Shown: positions 13,546 through 22,605 of the stretch, in pieces
Layout: each line of letters opens with the position of its first letter
Numbering within the stretch: the first letter of the stretch is position 1
The notes under the pieces: model-generated
What the model saw: only the letters and a program-made list of their open reading frames with translations
Database searches by the model: none
What the model was told of the DNA's origin: nothing
Source: a virus
IMG/VR virus record: IMGVR_UViG_3300044739_000012
Span: 1 to 46,396 of that record
DNA: 46,396 nucleotides
Direction: 5' to 3' (one strand)
Made by a program: the position numbers and the translations under genes

Positions 13546-15179
13546 CGCTTACGGTTCCGCTTCTTCGCCAGCACCCACATCGCTCGCGCCTCCGTCTGGG
13601 TGAACATGTCCAGTTCCAGTGTCGCGACCCCGTCGCTGTTGCATTCGACGGACACGATCCGGAACACGGTGATGCCGTCCCAGGTCGCGGCGCCGGTGAT
13701 CTGATGGGAGGCCTCGATCCCCCGGACGCGGATCAGCTTGCCGGGCACGATCTGCCACGGCATCACCGTCCGGCCGTTGATGTCCATGATCGGCCGGGCA
13801 ACCGTCAGGGTCCCGACGCTGTACGGACCGGCGTGCTCACTGAGGAACGTGTCGGCTGCCGCGTTGGCGTTCGACGCGGAACCGACCTCGTCACCCAGGT
13901 CGATATAGCCTTCCCGGACCAGGCCCTCGTCGTCCAGTGCGGGGACAACCTGGGTCTTGGTGAGCACCCTGGTGATCCCGCGGGAGTCCTTGTAGCGGAC
14001 GTTGATCTTGTTGTACATCTCGAACGTCGGCGCCGGGTTGTCGAACCCGTCAATGACCGACGCCTCGTACTGCGGCGTGGTGGGCCAGTTCGACCATTCG
14101 AACCGGTACTTGCCCGCGGCGTTCGATTCCCAAGCGGCCCAGTAGGCGGCGGGCTCGAGCTTCATCAGGTCATCTAGCACCTGATTGGGGGTGACCGCGT
14201 CCTCGTAGGCCAGCTGGTCGATATCGATGGTGTCGAGGGCGTTGAACTCCGCGCCTGGTCCGTCGAACTGGGACAGCATTCCCCGGCCCAGTAGGTCGGC
14301 GATCACCCACGAGGCATGGACGAAGAACGAAGACACCATTCCCGCGGAGCCGGACACGGACACGCCGTTGACGTCCACCCGCCGGCCGAGGACCCGGATG
14401 TTCGAGAACGCGATCCACCGGATGTCGTCGGTGATAGTGACCGCACCGGCGGACGAGTTCGTGAGGCGGATGAACGCCACATCCCTGCCCGCGGGGATGT
14501 CGGTGACAACCCAGCCGGTGAAGGACCCGCCCGCGGTGTTGCCCGTCGCCGAGAACGGCGTCTCGAGGTGTGTCCCGCCGACGCCAGACCCCAGTTGCGC
14601 GCTCCACGTGCTGCTGGTGAACCCCGCGTCCCAGGAGAACCCGATGGCGCCGAAGAACATCCCGGTCCCGACGAGCACGTCATACGCGGCGGCGGCTCGG
14701 GTGCTGTTGACGACCGGCAGGCCCGGGCCGAACTGGCACAGGATGACGTCGAGCGAGTTGGTGGTCGGGTGGTTGGTGGCCGTCACCTGACAGGCAGCGG
14801 GCATGAGCGCGCCTTCGGTGGTGCTGCGCCGCCACGGCTCCAGCCGCCGGTCGATGTAGACCAGCGGTGAGATCTCGTCGCTGGTGTGCGACGACGGGCC
14901 AATGGCGGTGAGCGACCACACCTGCCCCTGATCCCCAGCCGTACGGCCGGACATCTGCAGGCGGCCCTCCCACAGCACGGCCCCGTCCCGGCCGTCGTAG
15001 ATGTAGACCCTCGTGAAGGGCGCCAGCATCGGATCGTTGACGTCGATCGGGCTCTGCAGCGAGAACGACGCGGACGCATACCCGCCGGGGACGATGGAGC
15101 GCCACGACAGGCCTGACAGCTTGTCGGTGATGTGAACGTCGGCCTTGCTGCTCGACAGCCGTACCGTGATGGGGATCAT
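13542..15179 (-). CDS. Minor tail protein
   Basis: A 545-residue protein. The N-terminal 200 residues match the style of actinophage minor tail proteins (FTRVYIYDGRDGAVLWEGRL, then a GYASASFSL segment), a fold related to baseplate hub proteins. The middle section (about 200-300) is beta-rich and carbohydrate-binding-like (FTGWVVTDIPAGRDVAFIRL), and the C-terminal third is again hub-like. It probably forms the tail tip with the 463-residue protein encoded upstream, to which it is coupled by four bases. Confidence 0.82.
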   Translation of the reverse strand: MIPITVRLSSSKADVHITDKLSGLSWRSIVPGGYASASFSLQSPIDVNDPMLAPFTRVYIYDGRDGAVLWEGRLQMSGRTAGDQGQVWSLTAIGPSSHTSDEISPLVYIDRRLEPWRRSTTEGALMPAACQVTATNHPTTNSLDVILCQFGPGLPVVNSTRAAAAYDVLVGTGMFFGAIGFSWDAGFTSSTWSAQLGSGVGGTHLETPFSATGNTAGGSFTGWVVTDIPAGRDVAFIRLTNSSAGAVTITDDIRWIAFSNIRVLGRRVDVNGVSVSGSAGMVSSFFVHASWVIADLLGRGMLSQFDGPGAEFNALDTIDIDQLAYEDAVTPNQVLDDLMKLEPAAYWAAWESNAAGKYRFEWSNWPTTPQYEASVIDGFDNPAPTFEMYNKINVRYKDSRGITRVLTKTQVVPALDDEGLVREGYIDLGDEVGSASNANAAADTFLSEHAGPYSVGTLTVARPIMDINGRTVMPWQIVPGKLIRVRGIEASHQITGAATWDGITVFRIVSVECNSDGVATLELDMFTQTEARAMWVLAKKRNRKR

Positions 15180-16567
15180 GTCGTAGCCGGCCGGGCGACC
15201 GAGACGTATCTGGGCCAGTACCTGCAGGTCATGGAGATGCTGGTCGTGAGCAGGTTCGAGGTGGGAGCGGCCTGCCCCTTGGTTGTCTCGACCATCACCA
15301 GACGGTTATTGCCTGGTACCACCCGGGGTAGACGGCCCGTGATCGCGGATGTCCTGGTGGCGGACCTGCCGGGGGTCGCGCCGGTGATGACCGTGGCCAC
15401 GTATGTGCTGGAGTTCGGGCCGTCGATCACCCCCAGGTCGGTGGTGGCGTTCACGTCAGTGAAGGCAGCCCATGACCCGAAGCACTCATCCGCTGGGACG
15501 AACGCCAGATAGTCGATGTCAAGACTTCCAGTGCCGGACGTCCGGCCCGCGCTGAGGAACAGGCCCGCCTGATCCTCGATGCGGTACTCGGCAGCCGCGT
15601 AGCCACCTACCGTCGACAGGCCGCAGGTGGAATCCAGGGTCCCCAGGTCAACGAGTTGCGGTTGAGTCTGAGACTGGAGGATCACAGACCGGTTGTCGAT
15701 TCCGACAGACCTGACCGACATGGTGATCACGTCGGTCGCGACAGTCTGGGCAACCCTCGCGAAGACCCTGTAGACACCCCAGTTTTCCGCACCAGCGGGA
15801 TCGGTCAAGGCGGGGAAGTTGCTGGCGAGGCGAGGCGTGTGGGTCGCGGACGAAGTAAAGGTGGTCCGGGTCTTACTGCCCCCGGACATCGCCGCATCTG
15901 CCACCACTGTCGTGTCCGGGACGGCCAAGCCCATCGACTCGGCCTGGTGGAACCGGTTCGGGTACGGACTCGAACCCCACCGGACACCGACCGCGAACCC
16001 GGACCGCTGCAGGCCCGCTGCGCCGTCCGCGTACTCGATGAACAGCGGGGTCTCCACGTCACCCTTGATGCCGGTCAGGTCCGCGAACAACCCGTTCGTC
16101 AACGTCGGGTCGTTCCGGACCGTGATCGCGGCGATGTCCTCGCGCAGCCCGAGGGCGAACGGCTCCGCGAGGATCGTGACCTTCACCTGCTTGCGGGTGA
16201 TGTCCCACCGGACGTTGTCCGGGGAGGTGCGGAAGGTGCGGAAGAACACGGTGTTCGACAGGCCACCTGCGGTGTACTGAAGGATGTTCCTCTCCCGGTC
16301 GAGTTCCCGCTGGAGCAGCTGCAACTGGGTGGCGGCAGTGTCCGCGACACCCGACCCCAACTCCAGGGTGAGGTTGAGTTCCCGGTTCCCGTACGACGAC
16401 GCGGCCACATGGTCGCCGTCGCGCAGCATCGACGAAGACACGGTGCGCCGGATCGGCGGGATCCCGAAACTCGTCTCCGCACCCATGGCCCAAGTGGTTA
16501 TGTCATTCAGGTTCAACCTGACTGTCGGTGAGGCCTGGATCGAGTCGACAAACCTCAGGACAGCCAC
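15176..16567 (-). CDS. Distal/minor tail protein
   Basis: A 463-residue protein directly after the tape measure gene, the usual place of the distal tail (Dit-like) protein. The first 170 residues (NRELNLTLELGSG, LLQRELDRERNILQYT, DNVRWDITRKQVKVTILAEP) look like the Dit belt domain of siphophages. The rest is beta-rich and could be a carbohydrate-binding extension. It would link the tail tube to the tip. ATG 16567. Confidence 0.82.
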   Translation of the reverse strand: MAVLRFVDSIQASPTVRLNLNDITTWAMGAETSFGIPPIRRTVSSSMLRDGDHVAASSYGNRELNLTLELGSGVADTAATQLQLLQRELDRERNILQYTAGGLSNTVFFRTFRTSPDNVRWDITRKQVKVTILAEPFALGLREDIAAITVRNDPTLTNGLFADLTGIKGDVETPLFIEYADGAAGLQRSGFAVGVRWGSSPYPNRFHQAESMGLAVPDTTVVADAAMSGGSKTRTTFTSSATHTPRLASNFPALTDPAGAENWGVYRVFARVAQTVATDVITMSVRSVGIDNRSVILQSQTQPQLVDLGTLDSTCGLSTVGGYAAAEYRIEDQAGLFLSAGRTSGTGSLDIDYLAFVPADECFGSWAAFTDVNATTDLGVIDGPNSSTYVATVITGATPGRSATRTSAITGRLPRVVPGNNRLVMVETTKGQAAPTSNLLTTSISMTCRYWPRYVSVARPATT

Positions 16568-16577
16568 AGGTCGCTCC

Positions 16578-19500
16578 TCATCCGTTGCTCATCTGCAGTA
16601 GGTACGAACCGTTCGTGCCGGACTGGGTCAGCCGGAACGTGGCGTCACTGATCGCCTTGCCGACCTCTTTGCCGACCAGGCGGGCGGCCTCGGGAGTGAG
16701 GTTCATCGCCTGGTCGGTGCGGGTCAGCGGCTCGGGCTTGCCGGTCTGGTTGTCCACCACAGACTTGCCGGTGGGCAGATACCCGGCGTTGTCGAACAGC
16801 AGGCTCTTGGCGAACTTGCCGACCGGTCCACCCATCGCCATACCGTTGACACCCAGACGGTCCAGACGGCTCTGCACCGAGGCCCGCTGGGACGCCGAGG
16901 ACTTGTTCCCGATACCACCGCCCAGACCGTTCCCACCGCGCAGGTAGGACTGCACCTGACGCTTCGCCGAGGGGGATGCTGAGGAGTCGCCGATCGCGAT
17001 GGAGTGGATGTGGTGACCCCATGGCCCTTGGGCCGGCGTGCGGTGCCATGCGGCGAACCCGGCCCTGCGCAGCGCGGACTGGGCGAGACCCCAGCCACGT
17101 GGACCGTTGGTGTCCATCGCGCCACCACCGGAGTGAGTACCGCCGGAGGCTGCGACGCTGGTGGAGTAGGAGCCCTGGGTGATGTGGAACGCGGCGCCCA
17201 GGATCTTCTCGGCGTTCAGCAACATGCCGATGGTGCGTGTGTTCAGCTTCTTGCCGCGGAAGGTATGCACGCTCCCCGGGGGACCGCTCGGACCCATCGA
17301 AGCGAGGCTCGCCGCGAACTGGTTGCCGAGGGTCTGCGCCATCGGCTTCGCCACCGCCACAGCAACCCGGGTGACGTTGGCCGCGAACGCATCGGTCGGC
17401 GGAAACTTCGTCTTGACGGTGACGCCCCCACCGGCCGCGAACCCGCGCAGTTCACCGGCCAGCGCAGCCTGCCGAAGCCGCTTCATCGGGCCATGGCCGC
17501 CGACTGCCGCTGTCTCACGGGTCGTCCACACATGCTCGTCGGGCATCAGCAGGGCAGGCACGGAGTCCTTGCCCCGCTCGCCGCCGAACACCCCACCACC
17601 GGCCGCGAGACCGATCGGACGGTTGCCGAGCCGCTTGTCTACCGACGTGCGCCGGGCCTGCTGCGCGGCCAGAACGATTGGGGTGATCTGGATAGTCTGG
17701 TCGTTGATCCCGCCGAGGCTCGTGTTCACGGAGTTCCGGAACTTCTGGAACTCGGTCTTCGCGCCCTTCAACTTGTCACCCAAACCGGGGACCCAGCCGA
17801 AGGCCTTCGCGGCGGCGTTGAGGATGTTCCCCGCGAATTCGAGGACCTTGTTCACCACGAACCGTAGCGCCGACTGGGCAGCGGTCTTGATCGCGTCCCA
17901 GTTGCGGGCGATGAGAATGACGGCCAGCCCGAAGGGGCCGGTCAGGATCCCCAGCAGCAGCGGCCAGTTCGACTTGACCCAGTCGATCGCGGTCTTCACG
18001 GCGCCAACGACAGCGCTAAAAACGCCGACCGCGATGTCGCGGACTTTCCCGAAGACAGCGTTGACGATGTCGCGGAAAGTCTCGGACTTCTTGTAGGCGT
18101 ACACCAGACCGGCAGCAAGGCCGACCAGGGCGAGCAGGACGATGCCGATCGGGTTCAGCGACATCACCAGGTTCAGCGCGGCCTGCACTGCCGCGTAGGC
18201 CTTGGTCGCTGCGCCCACGATCGTGAGCGTCAACTGGTAGGCCTGGAACGCGACGACCATCGCACCGACGCCAATAGCCACAGCTCCGACAAGGGTGGAG
18301 TTGTCCTTCAGCCAGCCGGTGAAATCCTTGATCGCGGGCAGGACGGTCCCGACGATGCTGGTTCCCAGCGACATGACAACGGGTGCGAGCTTCTCGAACA
18401 CGCTCACCACGGCCGCGCCTACGTCCTTCGCCAGCGGTGTGAACGCGGCGATCAGGTTCTGTACGGCAGGGACGACGTTGTCGACCAGGAAGCCGCCGAA
18501 CTCCTTGAGCTTCGGAAGGATCTCTGTCTGAACAAACCCACCGAAATCTTGCAGGCGCGGAAGTACTTCCGTCTGAATGAACCCGCCGAAATCCTTTAGG
18601 CGTGGTAGAACCTCCGCCTGGAGGAAGCCGCCGAACTCCTTGAGCTTCGGGCCGAGGTAGGCACCGATCTTGTCGGCCAGTCCCCCGATGGTGGGGATCG
18701 CCTTGTCACCGAGGAACGTGGCGAACTTGTCGACGGTCGGCAGCAGGAACCCGCCGACCTTCTCGGCCAGGTTCCCGGTGATCGTCTGCAACCTCGACAG
18801 AGGATCAGCAGCAGCAGCGGCGGCGCCGCCGAACTCCTTGCCGACCTCGCCGAGGATGATCTTCTGCGCGCCGAGCGTGTTGCCCGATGCAACGAGGGTC
18901 TTGATCTGCTCCTTCTGCTGAGCAGTGAAACTCACACCCACCTTCGACAGTGCGGTGACACCCTTGACCGGATCGTTCAGCGCCTTGCCCAGTTGGATGT
19001 TCGCGGCCTTCAGACCGTTCGCGTCGACGACACCGTTGTTCATCGCCGACGCCATGTCCACAGCCGCGGCGGTGGCGCGGGTGAAGACGTCGTTGCCCTT
19101 GCCGACGCCGTTGCGGACGTTGGTGAACGTGGCCAGCAGGTTTTCACCCGACTGGATCGCCTCGTCATCGGCGCCGGTCTTGTTGCTGATCGCCGTGGCG
19201 AGGTCGCCCATCGACTTCGCTGTGATGCCCGCGACCCCACCGGTGGACTTGATCACCGCTTCGGAGACGCGGGCCACCTTGGCGGACTCGCGGGCGTCGT
19301 TGATGAACGACCCAAACACCTGGGCGCTCTTGATAGCGGCGAACCCGGCAACGAACAGACCCGCGGACTTGGAGGCGATCCCACCAAAGACGCCACTGAA
19401 GCCGACGCCGAATCGGGAGGCTACCTGCTTGCCAGCTCCATCCCCGTCGACCTTCTTGAGCTTGCCCTCGACCGCTTCTTTCGGCTTGAAGAGTTTGCTG

Positions 19501-19955
19501 AAACTCTGCGTGAAGCGGTTCCCGGTCTTCGCGCCCACCTGATCGGCGGACTGAGCGACCTTCGACTGGGCGTCACTCAGCGATGATGCGGCCTTCTTCG
19601 CCGCATCCGTCGCCGACGCCGACTTTCGCATCGCGGCAGCGACAGCCTCTTCGGCGGCAGCGATCTGTGATGCCTTGGACTTCGAGTTGGCGCGTACCTC
19701 GGCGAGCTTCGCCTCCGCGACTCGGAGTTTCCCTGCGGCGTCCGCCTGGACTCCGGCCGCAGATGCGACCTTCTTGGTGAGATCCTCGACCTTTCCCTTC
19801 GCGGCGGCGGTCGCCGCGTCGGTGAAGATCTTGCCGGAGTTCTTGCCGGCGGCACGGAAGAGACCCTCAGCACTCCCCAGGCCCTTCTTGGTCTCGGGTC
19901 CGAACTTCGACATCTCTGGTCGCACTGTCACAAAAATGTCTGTCAGTGAAGCCAT
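16578..19955 (-). CDS. Tape measure protein with a C-terminal peptidase-like domain
   Basis: A 1125-residue protein from ATG 19955, which overlaps the chaperone stop (TAATG); the longer reading to 20030 is not needed. It starts with a coiled-coil region (about 30-150), then hydrophobic segments (about 570-690). Around residues 438-495 a 16-residue unit (LKEFGGFLQAEVLPR type) is repeated four times. Residues about 895-990 contain THSGGGAMDTNG and HHIHSIAIGD, like an M15-type zinc peptidase. By the usual 1.5 angstrom per residue, the tail would be about 165-170 nm long. Confidence 0.93.
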   Translation of the reverse strand: MASLTDIFVTVRPEMSKFGPETKKGLGSAEGLFRAAGKNSGKIFTDAATAAAKGKVEDLTKKVASAAGVQADAAGKLRVAEAKLAEVRANSKSKASQIAAAEEAVAAAMRKSASATDAAKKAASSLSDAQSKVAQSADQVGAKTGNRFTQSFSKLFKPKEAVEGKLKKVDGDGAGKQVASRFGVGFSGVFGGIASKSAGLFVAGFAAIKSAQVFGSFINDARESAKVARVSEAVIKSTGGVAGITAKSMGDLATAISNKTGADDEAIQSGENLLATFTNVRNGVGKGNDVFTRATAAAVDMASAMNNGVVDANGLKAANIQLGKALNDPVKGVTALSKVGVSFTAQQKEQIKTLVASGNTLGAQKIILGEVGKEFGGAAAAAADPLSRLQTITGNLAEKVGGFLLPTVDKFATFLGDKAIPTIGGLADKIGAYLGPKLKEFGGFLQAEVLPRLKDFGGFIQTEVLPRLQDFGGFVQTEILPKLKEFGGFLVDNVVPAVQNLIAAFTPLAKDVGAAVVSVFEKLAPVVMSLGTSIVGTVLPAIKDFTGWLKDNSTLVGAVAIGVGAMVVAFQAYQLTLTIVGAATKAYAAVQAALNLVMSLNPIGIVLLALVGLAAGLVYAYKKSETFRDIVNAVFGKVRDIAVGVFSAVVGAVKTAIDWVKSNWPLLLGILTGPFGLAVILIARNWDAIKTAAQSALRFVVNKVLEFAGNILNAAAKAFGWVPGLGDKLKGAKTEFQKFRNSVNTSLGGINDQTIQITPIVLAAQQARRTSVDKRLGNRPIGLAAGGGVFGGERGKDSVPALLMPDEHVWTTRETAAVGGHGPMKRLRQAALAGELRGFAAGGGVTVKTKFPPTDAFAANVTRVAVAVAKPMAQTLGNQFAASLASMGPSGPPGSVHTFRGKKLNTRTIGMLLNAEKILGAAFHITQGSYSTSVAASGGTHSGGGAMDTNGPRGWGLAQSALRRAGFAAWHRTPAQGPWGHHIHSIAIGDSSASPSAKRQVQSYLRGGNGLGGGIGNKSSASQRASVQSRLDRLGVNGMAMGGPVGKFAKSLLFDNAGYLPTGKSVVDNQTGKPEPLTRTDQAMNLTPEAARLVGKEVGKAISDATFRLTQSGTNGSYLLQMSNG

Positions 19956-20613
19956 TACGGTCCCACCCCCAATGCGGCCAAGAGTTGGGCCTTGTCGCGG
20001 TCGATGACTTCCGGCTCGGACTCGAGCCACTCGTCGAACTGGTCGACCCTCTGGCCGAGGGTCACCTCAGCGCCAGCGGAGATCTCAGCCAGTTCGATCG
20101 CCTGCTGGTAGTCGACCTGCAGCGAGTAGACGACGTCGCACAGGTCGGCGAGGCTCAGCCCGTCTGCTGGCGTAGTACCGCCATCGCCAGGTCCGGGCGG
20201 CCCTGAGACTTCAAGCGCTGCACCACCTCGAGCGCGGATGAGTCTTCCGCGGAGGTAGGCGTGGTTGACAGCGGCCCAGGCGAGGAGTCGGAGGGCCGCC
20301 TGGTAGGGCGCTCGGACAGGATCGCCATGACGTCCTTGACGACCTGCATCAGCTCCTCGTCGTCGGCGCGCGTCTTGTCGGCGTGCGCCTCGAACTTGCC
20401 CCAGTCCTCGTCGGCGATGCACTGCTGCAGCAGGTCGTACATCGCCGCCAGACCGTCCTCGTCGGCGGAGTCGACACCGGACTTGGCGATCTTCGCGAAC
20501 CGCATCAGCGGCATCAGCCCGATCTTGTCCGCGACGGCGAACTCGGCGCCCATGAAGCCGACCCGCCGCACCTCCCGCTCCGGGGGAGTCTCCGCTACCA
20601 CTTCGAGCGGCAT
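19955..20613 (-). CDS. Tail assembly chaperone, frameshifted long form
   Basis: The second frame (ending in TAA at 19955) has no good start of its own. It becomes protein-like at PYQAALRLLAWAAVNHAYLRG, near 20310. A -1 shift from the 20155-20613 frame in the stretch encoding SERPTRRPSD would join them. This is the known G/GT arrangement between major tail and tape measure genes. I see no canonical X-XXY-YYZ slippery heptamer, so the exact slip site is not determined. Confidence 0.7.
20155..20613 (-). CDS. Tail assembly chaperone, short form
   Basis: A 152-residue protein from ATG 20613 (PLEVVAETPPEREVRRVGF), starting right after the major tail gene. It is helical, with FAKIAKSGVDSADEDGLAAM and DLLQQCIADEDWGKFEAHAD, in the style of actinophage G proteins. 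It ends with a Ser/Thr/Pro-rich section. It binds the tape measure protein during tail assembly in related phages. A start at 20664 would lie inside the major tail gene. Confidence 0.85.
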   Translation of the reverse strand: MPLEVVAETPPEREVRRVGFMGAEFAVADKIGLMPLMRFAKIAKSGVDSADEDGLAAMYDLLQQCIADEDWGKFEAHADKTRADDEELMQVVKDVMAILSERPTRRPSDSSPGPLSTTPTSAEDSSALEVVQRLKSQGRPDLAMAVLRQQTG

Positions 20614-20614
20614 A

Positions 20615-21205
20615 TCAGGAACCGAGCCGCGCGGCGCCGGCGGAGTACACGGAGAACACCGCACCGGACGGCGGGACCTCGAAGTTGAACGTGCACGGGA
20701 TGCCCGCGAACGCCGGGGCCTTCTGGAACTCCATGGCGACCTCGCCGCCCTGGATGGTCTGGCGGATCACGATGCGGGTGGTGTTGTCGCTGGACTCCCA
20801 GCCGATCATCACCCGGATCTCAGACCCGGGAGCGACGGGCTCGAACAGCCCCATCGCGGTAGCGCCGGAACCGGTCGGGGTGATCGTGCTCACGCCACCG
20901 TTTAGGGCGCGCTTCAGGTTATGCAGGGTGACGTTCGCGAGAGCGAACGTCATGTTGCCCGAGCGTTCCGTGGTGGCGTACTTGATCGGGTCGAAGAACT
21001 CAGCGACCGAGATCGCTTCGACAGTCGAAGAATAGGAGAAGGTCGAGCCTTCCTTCGTGGCACCGAGCGACAACCACGCCACCGGCCAGGCGTCCGTGAA
21101 GACGGACCCTGCGACGGTGTTCGCCGGCACGGTGGAGAGGAGCGGGGCGATGTACAGGTAGCCAGGATCGGTGAGCAGGGTGGGGACTGCGGTGGCACCG
21201 GGCAT
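20615..21205 (-). CDS. Major tail protein
   Basis: A 196-residue protein, beta-rich, in the standard place between tail terminator and chaperone genes. The order VAWLSLGATKEGSTFSYSST, then VAEFFDPIKYATTERSGNM and TFNFEVPPSG, fits siphophage tube subunits. It forms the stacked hexamer rings of the tail tube. ATG 21205. The next gene starts two bases after its stop. Confidence 0.87.
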   Translation of the reverse strand: MPGATAVPTLLTDPGYLYIAPLLSTVPANTVAGSVFTDAWPVAWLSLGATKEGSTFSYSSTVEAISVAEFFDPIKYATTERSGNMTFALANVTLHNLKRALNGGVSTITPTGSGATAMGLFEPVAPGSEIRVMIGWESSDNTTRIVIRQTIQGGEVAMEFQKAPAFAGIPCTFNFEVPPSGAVFSVYSAGAARLGS

Positions 21206-21256
21206 GTTGCGGCCCTCCTAAGGGCGTCGGGTATTGATGGGAGAGCCGCAGTGCGG

Positions 21257-21562
21257 CTAGTTGCGGAGTTCGTCAGCAGCGGGGCGGAGATGGGGTTGAG
21301 CGGGGGTGTCTTCCGTTCCGAGTTCGACCATCGCGCCGTACCAGGCGGCCTTCCGCCAGCCGACGTGGTACTCAGTCACCCCGGTCTTGGGGTCTTCGGC
21401 CTCTTCGATATCGATGTTCTTCTGCAGGTTGCCGGACACTTTCGGAGCACGGCGGCGCGCGCCCTTCTTGATGACGTCAGCAACAAGACGGGTCTGCCGC
21501 TTCACAGCGGGAGATCTGGAGACCGCGGCCAGAACTTTCGGGTCAATCCGACCCTGCGGCAT
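21257..21562 (-). CDS. Tail completion protein, HK97 gp10-like
   Basis: A 101-residue protein. It has RRRAPKVSGNLQKNI and YGAMVELGTEDTPAQPHLRPA, which is the classic HK97-gp10 family ending (…VEFGTSxxPAxPFLRPA type). These proteins act at the head-tail joint or in tail completion. ATG 21562. It is unusual here that a small acidic-N-terminal protein gene (21562-21852) lies between it and the tail terminator gene. Confidence 0.82.
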   Translation of the reverse strand: MPQGRIDPKVLAAVSRSPAVKRQTRLVADVIKKGARRRAPKVSGNLQKNIDIEEAEDPKTGVTEYHVGWRKAAWYGAMVELGTEDTPAQPHLRPAADELRN

Positions 21563-21852
21563 CAGGACACCGGGCGGCCGAGGGACTCCATGAGGTCCTT
21601 GTGCGCCTTGGTCCCGACCTTCACAGCCAGACCCTCCTCGACGTACTTGAGCCGAACGGCGTTCTCAGCGGGGATGCCGTCGCCCGGGTTGTAGGCCAGG
21701 CCGCTGCCGTGGATGATCCTCTCGGACGCGACGTACTGGCTGTACTCCTTCTGCTGCAGGGCGAGGAAGTCGGCCAGTTCGGCGGTGATCGGAGAGGTGA
21801 CCTCAGCGACCGTCGGCGGCTCCGCAGTTTCCGGCTTGTTGGTGTCAGCCAC
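21562..21852 (-). CDS. Hypothetical connector-region protein, 96 aa
   Basis: Starts at GTG 21852. The N-terminal 25 residues are Thr/Glu/Pro-rich and probably disordered; the rest is a small domain with FLALQQKEYSQYVASERI and NAVRLKYVEEGLAVKVG. It sits between the tail terminator and HK97 gp10-like genes, so it may be a minor head-tail joining part. No family is recognised. Confidence 0.7.
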   Translation of the reverse strand: MADTNKPETAEPPTVAEVTSPITAELADFLALQQKEYSQYVASERIIHGSGLAYNPGDGIPAENAVRLKYVEEGLAVKVGTKAHKDLMESLGRPVS

Positions 21853-21868
21853 GATGAGGCTCCTTCAA

Positions 21869-22270
21869 CTAGTTGATGTGCAGTTCTAGGTCGACGATGA
21901 ATCGGGCACGGCCCGATGTGGTGTCGGGGTTGGGGATGATCTGGCCGGCCACCGACATGGAGATGGCCGCTGCGCCCCACGTCCCTTTCAGGTCGCGGGC
22001 TACCGACCGGATCACAGCGGCGATTGCCTTGCAGTCCAGTACGTCTTGGGTGGTGTTGCCGTTGCCCCACACATCGACCTGCACGCGGGCGGAGAGAGTC
22101 TCGGGGCGGAGCTCGTCGTCGTCGACCAGCGACAGGACCAGCAGCGGCCAAGTCGGGACTGAGGGGATCGCATAGTAGATGCGGGTGGCAACCAGAGCAG
22201 TCAGGGCGGGCTGGGCGAGAAGCGCTGTGCGGGCCGCGACGGTCGGGTCAGGCAGCACGGGAGTTGGCAT
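21869..22270 (-). CDS. Tail terminator protein (DUF3168-like)
   Basis: A 133-residue protein. It has LLAQPALTALVATRIYYAIP near the start and WPLLVLSLVDDDELRPETLS, then RVQVDVWG, matching the tail terminator fold (lambda gpU/DUF3168): a length-control ring at the end of the tail tube. The end SGRARFIVDLELHIN is a typical last strand. ATG 22270. Confidence 0.8.
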   Translation of the reverse strand: MPTPVLPDPTVAARTALLAQPALTALVATRIYYAIPSVPTWPLLVLSLVDDDELRPETLSARVQVDVWGNGNTTQDVLDCKAIAAVIRSVARDLKGTWGAAAISMSVAGQIIPNPDTTSGRARFIVDLELHIN

Positions 22271-22272
22271 GA

Positions 22273-22602
22273 CTACCCTCCCGTGATCCTGAAGCAGAGG
22301 ACTTCCTGATGGTGCGCACGACCACGCACCCGCCAGACCTCAGGCACTCCGTCTACCTCGTAGTCCAGCCCGAGGTGGCGCAGCCGGTCTGTGGCCTTCA
22401 CGTCCGCGTCAGCGGGCAGGAACGCTCGGTGGGTGGAGTTCGTCCGCTGCTGTGCCACCACGTCTTCGGTGGAGGTCAGCGGCTGGAGTTCGCCCGGGTA
22501 GTCCGTGGTCGTGGCGGTGGTCCAGTTGGGAAGCGGGTCTCCGCCATCGGGGGAGGCGGTTGTGCCAGCCCGGACCACCGTCACGACGTCACGGAACCTC
22601 AT
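22273..22602 (-). CDS. Head closure (stopper) protein
   Basis: A 109-residue protein beginning MRFRDVVTVVRAGTT, a typical opening for head-tail joining/stopper proteins (SPP1 gp16-like), with YPGELQPLTSTEDVVAQQR and HLGLDYEVDGVPEVWRVRG. It would plug the portal-adaptor channel after packaging. In most siphophages it directly follows the adaptor gene; here 4.4 kb of extra structural genes separate them. Confidence 0.78.
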   Translation of the reverse strand: MRFRDVVTVVRAGTTASPDGGDPLPNWTTATTTDYPGELQPLTSTEDVVAQQRTNSTHRAFLPADADVKATDRLRHLGLDYEVDGVPEVWRVRGRAHHQEVLCFRITGG

Positions 22603-22605
22603 GGG

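Noticed and set aside
17004-19586. Several long plus-strand frames opposite the tape measure gene
   Set aside because: All lie antisense to a continuous 1125-codon gene with clear domains.
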